From contig CM051005.1 of the NCBI GenBank assembly GCA_027704905.1, positions 28,839,814 through 28,903,813 of the forward strand: DNA of 64,000 nt, written 5' to 3'. This stretch comes from Muraenolepis orangiensis. Taxonomy: Eukaryota; Chordata; Actinopteri; Gadiformes; Muraenolepididae. The position numbers were made by a program, and so were the translations under genes. Shown one piece after another: positions 32,611 through 56,000 of the stretch. Below the pieces are notes generated by a model. The model made no database searches and was not told where the DNA came from. It saw only the letters and a program-made list of their open reading frames with translations. How positions within the stretch are numbered: the first letter of the stretch is position 1; each line of letters begins with the position of its first letter.

Positions 32611-32867
32611 TAATGGCTATTTAGAGAGGAACCACGTCACGGATAAATAACAGTCCTCGGCGAGCAGGAAGATCCGAGCCCCGAGTCCCCCTCTCCCTCT
32701 TCCTCCTCTTCTTCCTCCTCCTCCTCTTCCTCCTCGGGTGAACAGCAGTCGGCCAGCCGAAGCCATAGCGGTGCAGCATTGGCGCAATATCGCGACGCTA
32801 TCGTGAATCCTTGTGATTGGGGTCTTGTCGCCCTCGGCCCGGAGGAGGAGCGGCTCTCAGGAGGAAC

Positions 32868-35800
32868 ATGGGGAAGGACTATTATAAAGTACTGGGCCTT
32901 TCTAAAGGAGCCGCGGAGGAGGACATCAAGAAAGCCTACCGAAAGCAGGCTTTGAAATGGCACCCCGACAAGAACAAGGCGGCCAACGCCGAGGAGAAGT
33001 TCAAGGAGATGGCGGAGGCCTACGAGGTGCTCAGCGACCCCAAGAAGAGGGACGTCTACGACCAGTTCGGGGAGGAAGGTAATCGATAACCACTAAGATA
33101 CCCCACTGTGACGCCACGTGCTATTGTTGACTATTAAACGAACCTATGGCTACCGAAGTGGTTATGGAACAGGTCCTACAGATCGATCGATGGCCTATAA
33201 ATCACCTCTGAATGGAAGGATCGATAGCCCACCTATCGATGGTTAGAGAGATCGATCGGTCTACGGTCAGCGCGAGCTCGATGATAGCTAATCGTTCCTG
33301 TACCTTCTAGTTCCGTTACATTATAGTACATCGTATATAGTACATATTATATTATATATTATATATATATATTATATAGTACAGTATGTTGAATTTTATG
33401 ATGCTGTTGAATAGCAGACCTCAGCAGCCTACTGATCGATGGGATCCATCGATCAGTAGGCTGCAGCTGATCGATGGATCCCATCTTATCCACCTGGAGG
33501 TTCTGGATGGCTACTGGAAGAACTTACCCTCCATTACGTAGAGAGGATAACAATAAAAATAACAAACTTTGATCAATAAAACGATAGAATACTGTTCTAT
33601 GTAGTAGGCCTCTATGTAGTAAGCCTTATATAACATGTATAGCATAGCCCTACTGTAGGTGTTACAATAACCTATATTTAGGACGAAAAGACCCTCTAAC
33701 ATCTAACCATCGAAGATGGAGGTTATGTTATCCTGTTTGTTTGTCAGTCTGTGTTGTTTGTCTGCTAGCAAGATGACTCCTATGGCTTAAAGGGGATCGG
33801 ACTGTGAGGATAGATGACTTGTGGGCAGGTGATTCAGATCCAGGGGACTATTTAGGTTCTACTGAGGGCCCTCTAGTTCTAGTTCTTAAAGCATTAGTCT
33901 CTTATGGTTAAAGCTGCATTACACTAGTTAGTTATTAGTTATTAGTTATTAGTTCAACCTTCTTAAACATGTGAAGTACTGCTACGCGTCTATAGTGTTT
34001 AAATAATGTGTCTATCCATGCTCCTGTGTTTGCTTTAGTTTAAAGTTCTAAGGGGAGTTCTTCAGTACACACTCTACATGACGGGCAGATCTAGACCTTT
34101 CCACTGAGCATTAGTTTTCACAAAATTACTAATTATTAACAGTCTATTGCTTCATACAAAGACTTGTATCTATCGCTACTTGCCATTCAATTCTCGTTGG
34201 CTGTACACATGAAGTAATGCCGTGATAAGTGACACAGTGTAGGTGTTAAGGATGAAGCCTGTCTGGTTCTATCTCTTAGTAGGCTAACTTTTAGCTTGCT
34301 GTAGTAGTAAGATAGTTGCCTTGAAATACAGTGGTAATAAGTGTGAATAACCTGCAATGGAATGACTCCAGTAACATACACATGCCTCAAAATCGAAGTT
34401 GCATCTTTGACAAACTCCCCTAAGTAATCTGTGTCAAAAACAACATTATAATATATGATTAACCCAACGGTAAACAGTATCTATTAAATATGCAAAAACA
34501 TGGAATGAATGAAAACTTCTCAGCTGAACCCTAAGAAAGTCCTTTGTAACACGTGTCTCCTGGTCAGGGCTGAAGGCCGGGAGCGGCCCCTCCCCTGATG
34601 GGCAGGGCAGTAACTTCTCCTACACCTTCCACGGGGATCCCCACGCCACCTTCGCCACCTTCTTCGGGGGCGCCAACCCCTTCGACATGTTCTTCGGGCG
34701 TAAGGCCAACGGGCGCGGCGGCGGCGGCGGCGAGGATGACGACATGGAAGTGGATGGCGGCGACCCCTTCGGCTCCTTCACCAGCTTCAACATCAACGGG
34801 TTCCCGCGCGCCGAGCGCCACGTGGGCGTGGGCGGCCAGCAGCGCCGCAAGCAGGACCCGGCCATCCACCACGAGCTGAGGGTCTCCTTGGAGGAGGTGT
34901 TTCACGGCTGCACCAAGAGGATGAAGATCTCCCGCAAGAGGCTGAACCCGGACTGCAGGACCATGCGCAACGAGGACAAGATCCTCACCATCGAGATCAA
35001 GAGGGGCTGGAAGGAAGGCACCAAGATCACCTTCCCCCGCGAGGGAGACGAGACGGCCAACACCATCCCGGCCGACATCGTGTTCGTCATCAAGGACAAG
35101 CCGCACCCCCACTTCAGACGCGAGGGCTCGGACATCGTGTACGCCGTGAGGGTCAGCCTGAGACAGGTAAGGTGTTACCTCCACTGAGGACCAATATGTG
35201 CTTCTGAAGCCTTATTTTCATTGTTGATTTGCCCATTCATTATAATTTCAGTTCATTTGATTAACACTATCAAATTAACTGTATACTAGCAGGATTAGGG
35301 TTTTGTTACACATGTGACGGGTCCTGTGGGTGGGACATTTGAACATTTGAGTGGGATACATCGTTTTAAAATTGGTTTCCATTGAGTATAAATACACACT
35401 CACACACACTTCAGGAGCCGATGATGTCATGTGAATCATGGAGGGCTGAGCCATCAGATGACCACCCAGTGAGAGAGAGACTCGCCCACACACACGGCTG
35501 ATGTACTAATATGGGCTTTAGGGCTCCACCCCTCATCCCAAAATATAACTATCTCTATCTCTCTCAGAGATCTATCTCTATCTAGACGATCTATCTCTCT
35601 CTAGACCAGGGGTTCCCAACCTTTTTTGTGCCACGGACCGGCAGATACATAAAAAAAATCTCGCGGACCGGTTGTCAATTTTCGCGGACCGGTTGTCAAA
35701 GTGTGTGTCAACACACACCCCTAACAAAACGGCAGGGCTCGATTTCAGTATAAACGCGCATGTACGCGGAGCACCGTAACAAAACCCGGCTCGTTCACGA

Positions 35801-37862
35801 CCGACACGTCACTAGCGCGTAGTCTCTTTAGTAGCGCGTGCAACTGAAAGTCTCGTTATGCCGCCGATATATATTTAATCTATATTTATAGATTATACCG
35901 CCCATATATACCGCTACATAATCTATATATATAGATTATACTATATATATCATCTCTATATATAGATTATACCGCCCGCCGTTCACCTATACTCAAATGA
36001 TTTGAGTCAAATATGATGATAAACACACCCGGCAGTAACACCTCCACGGCCCGGTACCGGTCCGCGGCCCGGCGGTTGGGGACCCCTGCTCTAGACGATC
36101 CATCTATCTCTATCTCTAGACTGTCTATCTCTAGACAATCTATCTCTAGACTGTCTATCTCTCTCTAGACTGTCTATCTCTATCTCATCTATCTCTAGAC
36201 TATCTATCTCTATCTCTAGACTATTAAAAACCAGTCCTCCCGTCTGCCCTGCCTGGTGAGGGGCTGGATGTAGTGAATCAATAGAGATGTTATTCAGCCT
36301 GTTAACCAAGTCGTACAACTGGACTTCTCATTGAACTGTGGGGAAGGCATGAGGGTCTGGAGCCTCAGACACGGCGTCCCCATGGGCGTTACCAACGTTA
36401 CCATAAATCCACTCTCACCTCCGATACTGCAACCGTATTACATTACATTCTAATGGATTGTCATCACAGCACAAGTACAGTACAGAGAAAATAATTTAGC
36501 ATCTAACCAGAGTGCAAATGTTGCAGTAAAGTACATGGTAATATAATATCATTTACAGGTTAAATGTACAGGTTAAAAGACAGTCTAGGTATAAATGTGA
36601 TATGAGCATCATAATAGGTATATGTATATACAGGTGATCATTTAACAGGTAGTCAAGTCAAGTCAAGTTTATTGTCACTTCACTTCAAGTATAAAGCAGT
36701 GAGTGAAAATCTTATGTGCAAAACCCGACGACAGACAGCAGTTATAAATGATCAGGGGTATGCAATTATTGAAAGCAGGATAAATATATAGATGTAAATG
36801 TATATACAAGTGAGCATATATAAATGTATGGCAGTATAAATGTATATGTATATACAGGAGTAGGAGCAGTTCTATCAACAGATTTAAATATATATGGCAG
36901 GTATACAGTAAACTGGTATCTCAGTAATACATATGTAAACTATAGAGAGGTGGGTAGTTGTGATACAGTTTGTTTTTACAGTTAGTCAGAGACATTGGTG
37001 GTGATTGTTGTAGGTGTTGAGCAGAGAGGGGGGGCGGGGGGGGACTGTTGATAGATCTGAGCTGATATTGATATGATCTGAAGCTGTGACTTATAGCTGT
37101 TGCTATGCTCTCAAAACTAAGCTACCACTTCCTCCTTCCAGAGTTGTGTTTCAGGGGCACATCTTTCAGTGAACCCTGAAATCCAGTGGCTTTGGACAAT
37201 ATAGGACCTGATTAGATGAGACTCATATGTATTGTCATTGCACAGCACAGTACAGTACAGTGAGTACAGTGCATGGTAATATTTAATGTACAGTTGTTAA
37301 ATAAGACAGACTAAACAGACTACTAAGTATAACAACAGGTATAAATAGTGTACTAGGTATAACAACAGGTATAAAGACAGTGTACTAGGTATAAAAACAG
37401 GTAATGATAACATACTACTGATACATATTGTACTGCTATTTTTAGAAGTATCCCAAATACTATTTGAGTTCACTTTAATTGAACTTTTTCTGCTGAGGCC
37501 TATGGGTGGGTTACAAATCCTATGGAATATGTGTAGAAATATATTCCAATAAATGTGTGATATCACAGTGGACCCCATATTCAAATGCCCACAAACCCCT
37601 GTAACCCCTGTAACCCATGTGTCGTGTGCAGTCTCTGTGTGGCTGTTCTGTTACCGTGTCCACGATCGACGGGAACACCTGCAACATGAAGATCACGGAC
37701 GTCATCAAACCCGGCATGAGGAAGATCGTGTCCGGTCAAGGTCTGCCTCTGCCCAAGAGCCCGGAGCAGAGGGGGGACCTCGTGGTGGAGTTTGACGTGA
37801 ACTTCCCCGAGAATCTTCCTACCAACGCCAAGGACGTTCTGAAACGCCACTTACCGGCCTGA
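32868..37862 (+). CDS. dnajb4: DnaJ (HSP40) family member, class B
   Basis: Three coding exons, 32868-33078, 34568-35166 and 37632-37862, join in frame to 346 residues (human DNAJB4: 337). The ATG begins MGKDYYKVLGL. The J domain carries HPD within WHPDKNKAANAEEKF. A Gly/Phe-rich linker follows (GGANPFDMFFG). Then come the two C-terminal beta-barrel substrate-binding domains (HHELRVSLEEVFHGCTKRMK, ILTIEIKRGWKEGTKITFPR) and a dimerisation end, DVLKRHLPA. Known role: stimulates HSP70 ATPase and delivers clients. dnajb4 is chosen over dnajb1 from the fubp1 and gipc2 neighbours; protein similarity alone would not separate them. Confidence 0.9.
33424..33464. repeat. Perfect inverted repeat in dnajb4 intron 1
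   Basis: Arms GCAGCCTACTGATCGATGG and its exact complement are separated by 3 bp. Further GATCGATGGATCC-type copies lie just outside it. The surrounding 33180-33260 also has several ATCGAT clusters. Confidence 0.95.
35540..36225. repeat. TCTATCTCTAGAC microsatellite, split by the MITE
   Basis: Degenerate TCTATCTC/TAGAC repeat before (35540-35606) and after (36089-36225) the hAT insertion. Confidence 0.85.
35607..36088. mobile_element. Non-autonomous hAT-type MITE with 8-bp target duplication
   Basis: The ends are near-perfect terminal inverted repeats, CAGGGGTTCCCAAC and GTTGGGGACCCCTG. They are flanked on both sides by CTCTAGAC (35599-35606 and 36089-36096), an 8-bp target-site duplication as hAT elements make. 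It is 482 bp with no coding capacity. It sits within a TCTATCTCTAGAC microsatellite in dnajb4 intron 2. Confidence 0.93.
36446..36985 (+). repeat. Interspersed repeat family B, with a second repeat inserted
   Basis: Shares GCACAAGTACAGTACAGAG, TGTTGCAGTAAAG, TAAAAGACAGTCTAGGTAT and GGAGTAGGAGCAGTTCTATC with 42163-42640 and, inverted, with 62590-63045. The copy here has an extra block of about 100 bp (36653-36750) that belongs to the family at 28737. Confidence 0.8.
37215..37400 (+). repeat. Partial copy of interspersed family B
   Basis: Starts like the copies at 36446 and 42163 (TTGTCATTGCACAGCAC..., GTACAGTGCATGGTAATA) and then runs into short TACTAGGTATAAAAACAGG repeats. Confidence 0.55.
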
Positions 37863-38329
37863 GAGGAGGAGAAACAAGAACACCAGGCAGCACCAGTCTC
37901 CTACCAAAAACACTCACACATGCTCGCACACACACACACCCTGTATGTACACACACCCTGTATGTGTGTGGTACACACACAGTGTGTACCTAAACCCACC
38001 AAGCATTCGACTGGTGCCCCCTCCCCCCCTTACCCTTTCAATGAATGTGCAATTTCTATTTTTCATAAAGTGGTGTTTTTATTAAGACCATGCATGTTGA
38101 AGTGTTGTTTCTATCTAAAAGTTACCATAATACTTCCTCCTACTGGTTGAGTTCTGTTTGGTGTGAGGATACGAGGTCCATGATGTGCCAAAGTCCTGCC
38201 CTTAGAGCCTTCTGTGGTAAAGGACACACTCCATTACTTTGTGTTTTCCTTTGGCCAGTCGTCACTAAAGTGTATTCAAACAACATTTTCCTATGTATAT
38301 ACAAGCTTGTGTTTCGGGGCAGAACGTGT

Positions 38330-38335
38330 AATAAA
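38330..38335 (+). terminator. dnajb4 polyadenylation signal (a second at 38532)
   Basis: AATAAA at 38330-38335 and again at 38532-38537, 468 and 670 bp after the dnajb4 stop. Either could end the transcript. Confidence 0.55.
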
Positions 38336-38660
38336 ATATACATGCTTTTATAGATATGCTTTAAAATGGAACTAAAGAAATGCAGATTGCACAGAAGCAT
38401 TTGGCTAACGCACATGTTTTGTTAATGAACTGTAATTGCTTACTTTTTGTAAAACAAAGTGACTTTTCTTGAACAAAAAATAATAATTTGTGACTGTCAA
38501 CTACCTATAGATGAGATTTATCAAACTTAATAATAAAATCTATTGATAAATGTTTTTGTTTGTTTTCTACGTAACTAGTGTAGTGTGTCTGTAAATATAG
38601 CTCTTGGGTGTCAGCTGTTAGCCATTGGCTGCCAACATCGAGGCCTTCGATGGAACATCG

Positions 38661-38750
38661 AGGGGGCGCCACCAGGGGGCGCCACCAGGGGACGCCACCA
38701 GGGGGCGCCACCAGGGGACGCCACCAGGGGGCGCCACCAGGGGGCGCCAG
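38661..38750. promoter_or_regulatory. Tandem array of CTCF-like core motifs
   Basis: Six 13-bp units start at 38669, 38682, 38695, 38708, 38721 and 38734, each CCACCAGGGGGCG or CCACCAGGGGACG. The 14-mer CCACCAGGGGGCGC equals the core of the known CTCF consensus. The array lies between dnajb4 and gipc2. Binding is inferred from motif identity. Confidence 0.6.
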
Positions 38751-39115
38751 ATCACTCATGGTGCTCCGGGGAGTCACCACAGCGTCGACAGGTTGAGGAG
38801 GTTATCTGATGCTCACTCGTTGTGTCACCTTAGGTTTGTGAAACATTGCTTTAGCCTACATCTGAATTTATTATTCAATTATTTATTAAATTAAAACCCA
38901 ATATTAAAACCATTAAAACTATACTTAATGTATTGGTGTACGGTCATATATGCTCCAGCTAATGAGTGGAAATGGTTTGGAAATGCATATATCAAATATG
39001 TAATATTGGTTGAACACAATTACCACAATAGGTAATATTTTATTGAATTATTGACGACATACAGTAGCTTGTCTAAAATTTGTATTGAATTGTATTGTAT
39101 TTGAGTATTCGTTAA

Positions 39116-39400
39116 ACAGGTCACCCGTCTGAGCGTCTTTAAAGCAGCAGTGTGTACAGGTGACCCGTCTTTAAAGCAGCAGTGTGTACAGGTGACCCGT
39201 CTTTAAAGCAGCAGTGTGTACAGGTGACCCGTCTTTAAAGCAGCAGTGTGTACAGGTGACCCGTCTTTAAAGCAGCAGTGTGTACAGGTGACCCGTCTTT
39301 AAAGCAGCAGTGTGTACAGGTGACCCGTCTTTAAAGCAGCAGTGTGTACAGGTGACCCGTCTTTAAAGCAGCAGTGTGTACAGGTGACCCGTCTTTAAAG
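39116..39400. repeat. 32-bp minisatellite upstream of gipc2
   Basis: About nine nearly identical units (AGGTGACCCGTCTTTAAAGC followed by AGCAGTGTGTAC) end about 250 bp before the gipc2 start codon, inside the likely promoter. Confidence 0.95.
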
Positions 39401-39424
39401 CAGCTCAGCCCGGGTCTCTCGCAG

Positions 39425-39435
39425 TGCGCCTGCGC
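39425..39435 (+). promoter_or_regulatory. NRF1-like site in the gipc2 promoter
   Basis: TGCGCCTGCGC differs by one base from the palindromic NRF1 consensus TGCGCATGCGC and lies in a GC-rich stretch 220 bp before the gipc2 ATG. Confidence 0.45.
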
Positions 39436-39654
39436 GGCCCGCTGGTTGAACAGAGTCTCTGTTGTTCAGCTGTCAGTCAGAGAGGACGCTCAGAACTCAC
39501 CGCTACCTGCTGAACCCTCACACTCCGTCCGCTCTCCGGCGAGCCGCTGAGGAGGAAGTCGGGTCTTGGAGAAGGAGCCACAGGTCGCCCTCCGATGCTG
39601 TAGCGGGACCGACCGGAGAACAAAACGTGTGCGCCTCTCTCGGACTCGGACACC

Positions 39655-51582
<11,928 letters not shown>

Positions 51583-52423
51583 GCCTGAAGCCACTTCCAA
51601 GGCAGATTGGGCTCTGACCCCCCCCTCGTGGGGCTCTGACCCTGCAGGCAGACAGGACTGGGCTCTAGAGAGGCAGGGTGGGTGGTCATCATTTGGACCC
51701 TCTCCCATGGAGCCGGTGGGCCCATGTGGTCTCAGGACAGGATGAGTGTTCTCCCTCTAGAGAAGCCTCCCATGTTTATAGAGCAGTCCTTCTGTTTGGT
51801 CTGTCTTCTTCCTACACTTACCAGGGTACCTAGTACACACTGCAGATTCCTGTCAATCATGGACTTGGTTTTATATTATAGATACATCCTTTATAACTGA
51901 GGTCATTAAAGAAAATCACTTTTAATATATAAATGTTCAGCTTATTAAAATGTTTTGATATCTCTTGAAATGCTGAACTTTTTAAAGAACAGTTAGTCTG
52001 AAAGGTATTCCATGTCTCCAGCTGAACCTTCTGATCGTAGACTTTGTTTCTTCTTGGTGCTAAATAACCTTGCATCTATATTTTGTACAGTTAGTCTCTT
52101 GTTTCCTGGTATACTAGATTTAATGTTTCTATAATTTAAATGCTGGAAAATATTTAGAATTTTTTTTTTACGAGAGCTCATTGTAACGCCTGTTCTGATT
52201 AAGTTGATCAATGTTTTATTGGAATCCGATCAACTATCTTGCATCCATTCATGAACTGTAACTTCATGGATTCACTGGCAAACTAAATTCAACGTGTGCT
52301 GTCAGGAGTCCTGTTTCTTTTCTTCAGAAATGCTTTTTCACTTTGATACAACTTCTCATAGATGGAGAACCGTGACTTAATGGTTCTTCTGGTGTAAAAA
52401 AATAACTAACATAAATTCAACAC
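51583..52423. other. gipc2 3' UTR and tail-to-tail gap to txndc12
   Basis: ATTAAA at 51905-51910 is the likely gipc2 poly(A) signal. The rest up to 52423 has no coding block. It is AT-rich and mostly unique. Confidence 0.5.
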
Positions 52424-52429
52424 TTTATT
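52424..52429 (-). terminator. txndc12 polyadenylation signal
   Basis: AATAAA on the minus strand, 617 bp beyond the txndc12 stop codon. Confidence 0.55.
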
Positions 52430-53045
52430 TGCACATGAGTATAAAATACACCAATAGCACATTTTTTATCTCTGGAAAGAATGCAAAACAAGGCCAATAT
52501 TATCAACAGAAGCTACTTCTACTGTCAAACTGAAAACAAGTATAAATTAAGAGTTTAACCAAATAATTAACATACTACATACGTACTTGATTCTGAAATC
52601 AAGACCTAGAAGTTAGACTGGGCCTCATAACATTCAGTCCTGTAGAAGATTTGGAAGCACAATAGTTGCCATGGAGATGATGAGTACACTGACTATGAAG
52701 GACCTTGAGTAGGCATGGTTCATGGTGGAATACTGCAGTGACCTGGGCTAGTCAGGTTGGGGTTCTACCTCTACAGAGAAAGACGCATGGCATATTCAAA
52801 AACAGTCCGATAATATCAAAGAAAGAAAATGGACAGAAAGTTAAACACGAGATGAACCCTTGGATGACAGAATAACCGAGTGGAATGGTTGAAGCTTTGG
52901 GTGATCAACCAAGGCTGGACGGCAGGTGATTTAGTTCACCCACTTGAAAACAAACCGATTCTAAACCCAAAGGTGTGATGAGCTGGTGCTGGGAGGATGG
53001 ATCCAGGGCCGGATGGGACTCTGGAGGTGTAGCCCTTACTGCTCC

Positions 53046-56000
53046 TCACAGCTCGTCCCCCACGTGGGACTTCCTGTACGCATCTCCTGTCAGCTTCTCC
53101 TGGGCTTCCTTCATACCGGCGCTCACTTCATAGAGGAAAGAACAACTAAGTGAAGTCCTGGTTGATCTCCTTTACAGCAGTTAATGAGAATGAAAAGGAC
53201 GCAATCTCTTACCATGATCTGCATTGCTGTAGAAATACTTATAGCTAGGATTTCCATTTTTGTTGGTGATTTCAGGGTGAACCATTCCACTGGGGTCTGC
53301 AACAGAAGCCTTGTTATTCCCCTCCCCTCAACCAGAACACAAACCTTACACCCACACTCCTCATCGGGTCATGAACTCTAAATAGTCTTTGTATTTTGAG
53401 CGCTGCTTCTTGTGGTTGGATCAATTCAAAGAGTACCAGCAGTTCCCAAGACTACAGCGACTGAATACCATTCAGGTGAATTCAATTAAAGTTATTCAAG
53501 TTAACATCATGCCACCGTTTGGATAACTGCGAGAGCAAACAACTCCTTGGACAGTAAAGCCTAACTGGGCGGTTCCAAGGTGTCCCTACCCAGGAACAGG
53601 ATCCGAGGGATGTAGCCACCGTCTGGGCTGAAGGACTGGTCCTTAGGCTCCTCCTCATCCTGGGGACATCAGATAGGTTCAGTTAGAACAGTGGTGAGGA
53701 GGTCCTAGTCTGTTGGGACTCTGTAGGTGCCACCCCCTGGGCACTGCCTCAATGCCCTTGAGCCAGGCACCAGACCCCTCCACTGCTCCCCTGGATATCC
53801 AATAGCTGCCCACTGCTAATACTAGGATGGGTTAAATGCAGAGAAACAGATTTCACTGGGTGTGCATGTAACCAGTAAAGAGGATTCTCCATTTGAACCA
53901 AAAACGAATCCTGTGTCCCAGAACTACTTTTCAAGCCAGAAGGAAAATGATTTTAACTAAATATGGATCACATATATGTCCCATCCTTGACAGTTATATT
54001 GTACATTTTGTTAATAAGTAATGGATCTTATGATTCACTGTAGGTGAGCCCACAGCCATGGGTTCTATCTGAGGTCGACTCTGAAGTCTGGATGAAAGTA
54101 TTGAGATTTTGGACACTCCTGGCGCATTTCAAATGAGGGCATCTCTTCTGTTCTCCGATTGGTTCGAGGATGCTGTCAATCACCAAGTTCAGCAGCTTTT
54201 ATGCTAATGACTTCACATTTGGTTCAGTAAACAAACAAACATTATTAGTGTATTCTCACATGTTATTAGTGTATTCCTCACATGTTATTAGTGTATTCTC
54301 ACATGTTATTAGTGTATTCTCACATGTTAGTGTATTTGTAACATTCAAAGCGCAGCATCTAACTCTAAAAAACTGTTTCCTCCCTCCTCCATCCCCCTCC
54401 CCCTCCGCCCAGCTCCGCCCTTCACCCGCAAGATTTAGCCAACTTCTTTGACAAGAAGGTCAACGACATCTGATCTTCCTTCCCTGACCCACCTTCCTTC
54501 CCTGTTGATGCTGGCATCAACCCCCCTCCCCCATCCCTCCCGTACCCATTTCTCCCCCCTCTCCACAGACAATGTTCTTTCCCCTCTGAACTCAAGAACT
54601 ACAGACTCCCTTTTTCCCTTCTTATCCAAAACTCGAACATGCTGTCTTTAACCAATTGTCCTTGTATCTCCACCAGAACGGCCTCTTGGACCCCCACCAA
54701 TCTGGTTTTAAGGAAGGTCACTTGACAGAAACTGCCCTTCTGGCAGTGACTGAGTCGCTCCATGTTGCTAGAGCTAATTCTCTCTCCTCGGTCCTGATAC
54801 TCCTGGACCTGTCTGCAGCATTCAACACTGTGAACCACCAGATTCTCCTCTCCACCCTTGAGGGGATGGGTATCTCGGGCTCTGCGCTCTCCTTGTTTGC
54901 ATCCTACCTGACAGGTCGCTCCTACCAGGTGGCACTGGGAGGGTCTATGTCCGAACCACGCAGACTGACTACTGGGGTTCCACAAGGATCGGTCCTGGGT
55001 CCTCTTCTCTTATCCCTCTACACAACGTCCCTTGGTCCTGTTATCCACTCCCATGACTTATCCTACCACTGCTATGCTGACGACACCCAACTGGTCTTGT
55101 CGTTTCCTCCTCGGACACCCAAGTGGAAACACGCATTGCCGCGTGCTCAGCAGACATCAAATTGGATGTCGATGCACCACCTAAAGCTCAACCTGGACCA
55201 GACTGAGCTAGTGTTCTTCCCGGCAAAGGGCTGTCCGCACCGAGACCTGGCTGTCACCATTGACACCATCCCCCGGCTCCTCCTAGCAAAAACTGTCGAG
55301 GTGTCCTTGAGCAAGACACCCTAACCCTAACTGCTCCTGACGTGCTGGCTGTCTCCTTGCATGGCTGACTCCGCCGTCGGTGTATGAATGGGTGATGTGA
55401 GGACTTTACATGACTTGTAAAGCGCTTTGGATAAAAGCGCTATATAAAAGCCGGCATTATTATTATTACCATTGATGATGCTGTGGTGACACCTACTCTG
55501 ACTGCAAGGAATCTGTCGTTCTCGGCAAACATCGGTGACACGCTCCTGCAGATTCCTCTTCTACAACATCAGGAGGATTCGGCTTTTTCTCACTGAAAGG
55601 CTGCCAGGTGCTCATCCAGGATCTTGTCATCTCCCGGCTGGACTACTGCAACTCCCTCCTTGCTGGCGCCCCGGCATTTGCCATCAGGCTTCTGGAGCTC
55701 ATTCAGAAAGCTGCAGCTCGCCTGGTGTTCAACCGACCCCAAGTTCAACCGCCCCCGGACTCTATACTGGCTCCCTGTAGCTGCTCGCATCCAGTTCAAG
55801 ACCTTGGTGCTAGCCTACAAGGCAGTAAAAGGTACTGCTCCATCCTTCCTCCAGGCAATGGTCAAGGCCTACATCCCAACCCGTCCACTTCGCTGGGCTT
55901 TTTCGGGCCGTCTGCTTGCCCCCTCGCTTAGGATGGGTAGATCGGCCCCTGAGGGCCGATCTACGCGGTCACGGCTCTTCTCCGTCCTGGACCCAATTTG

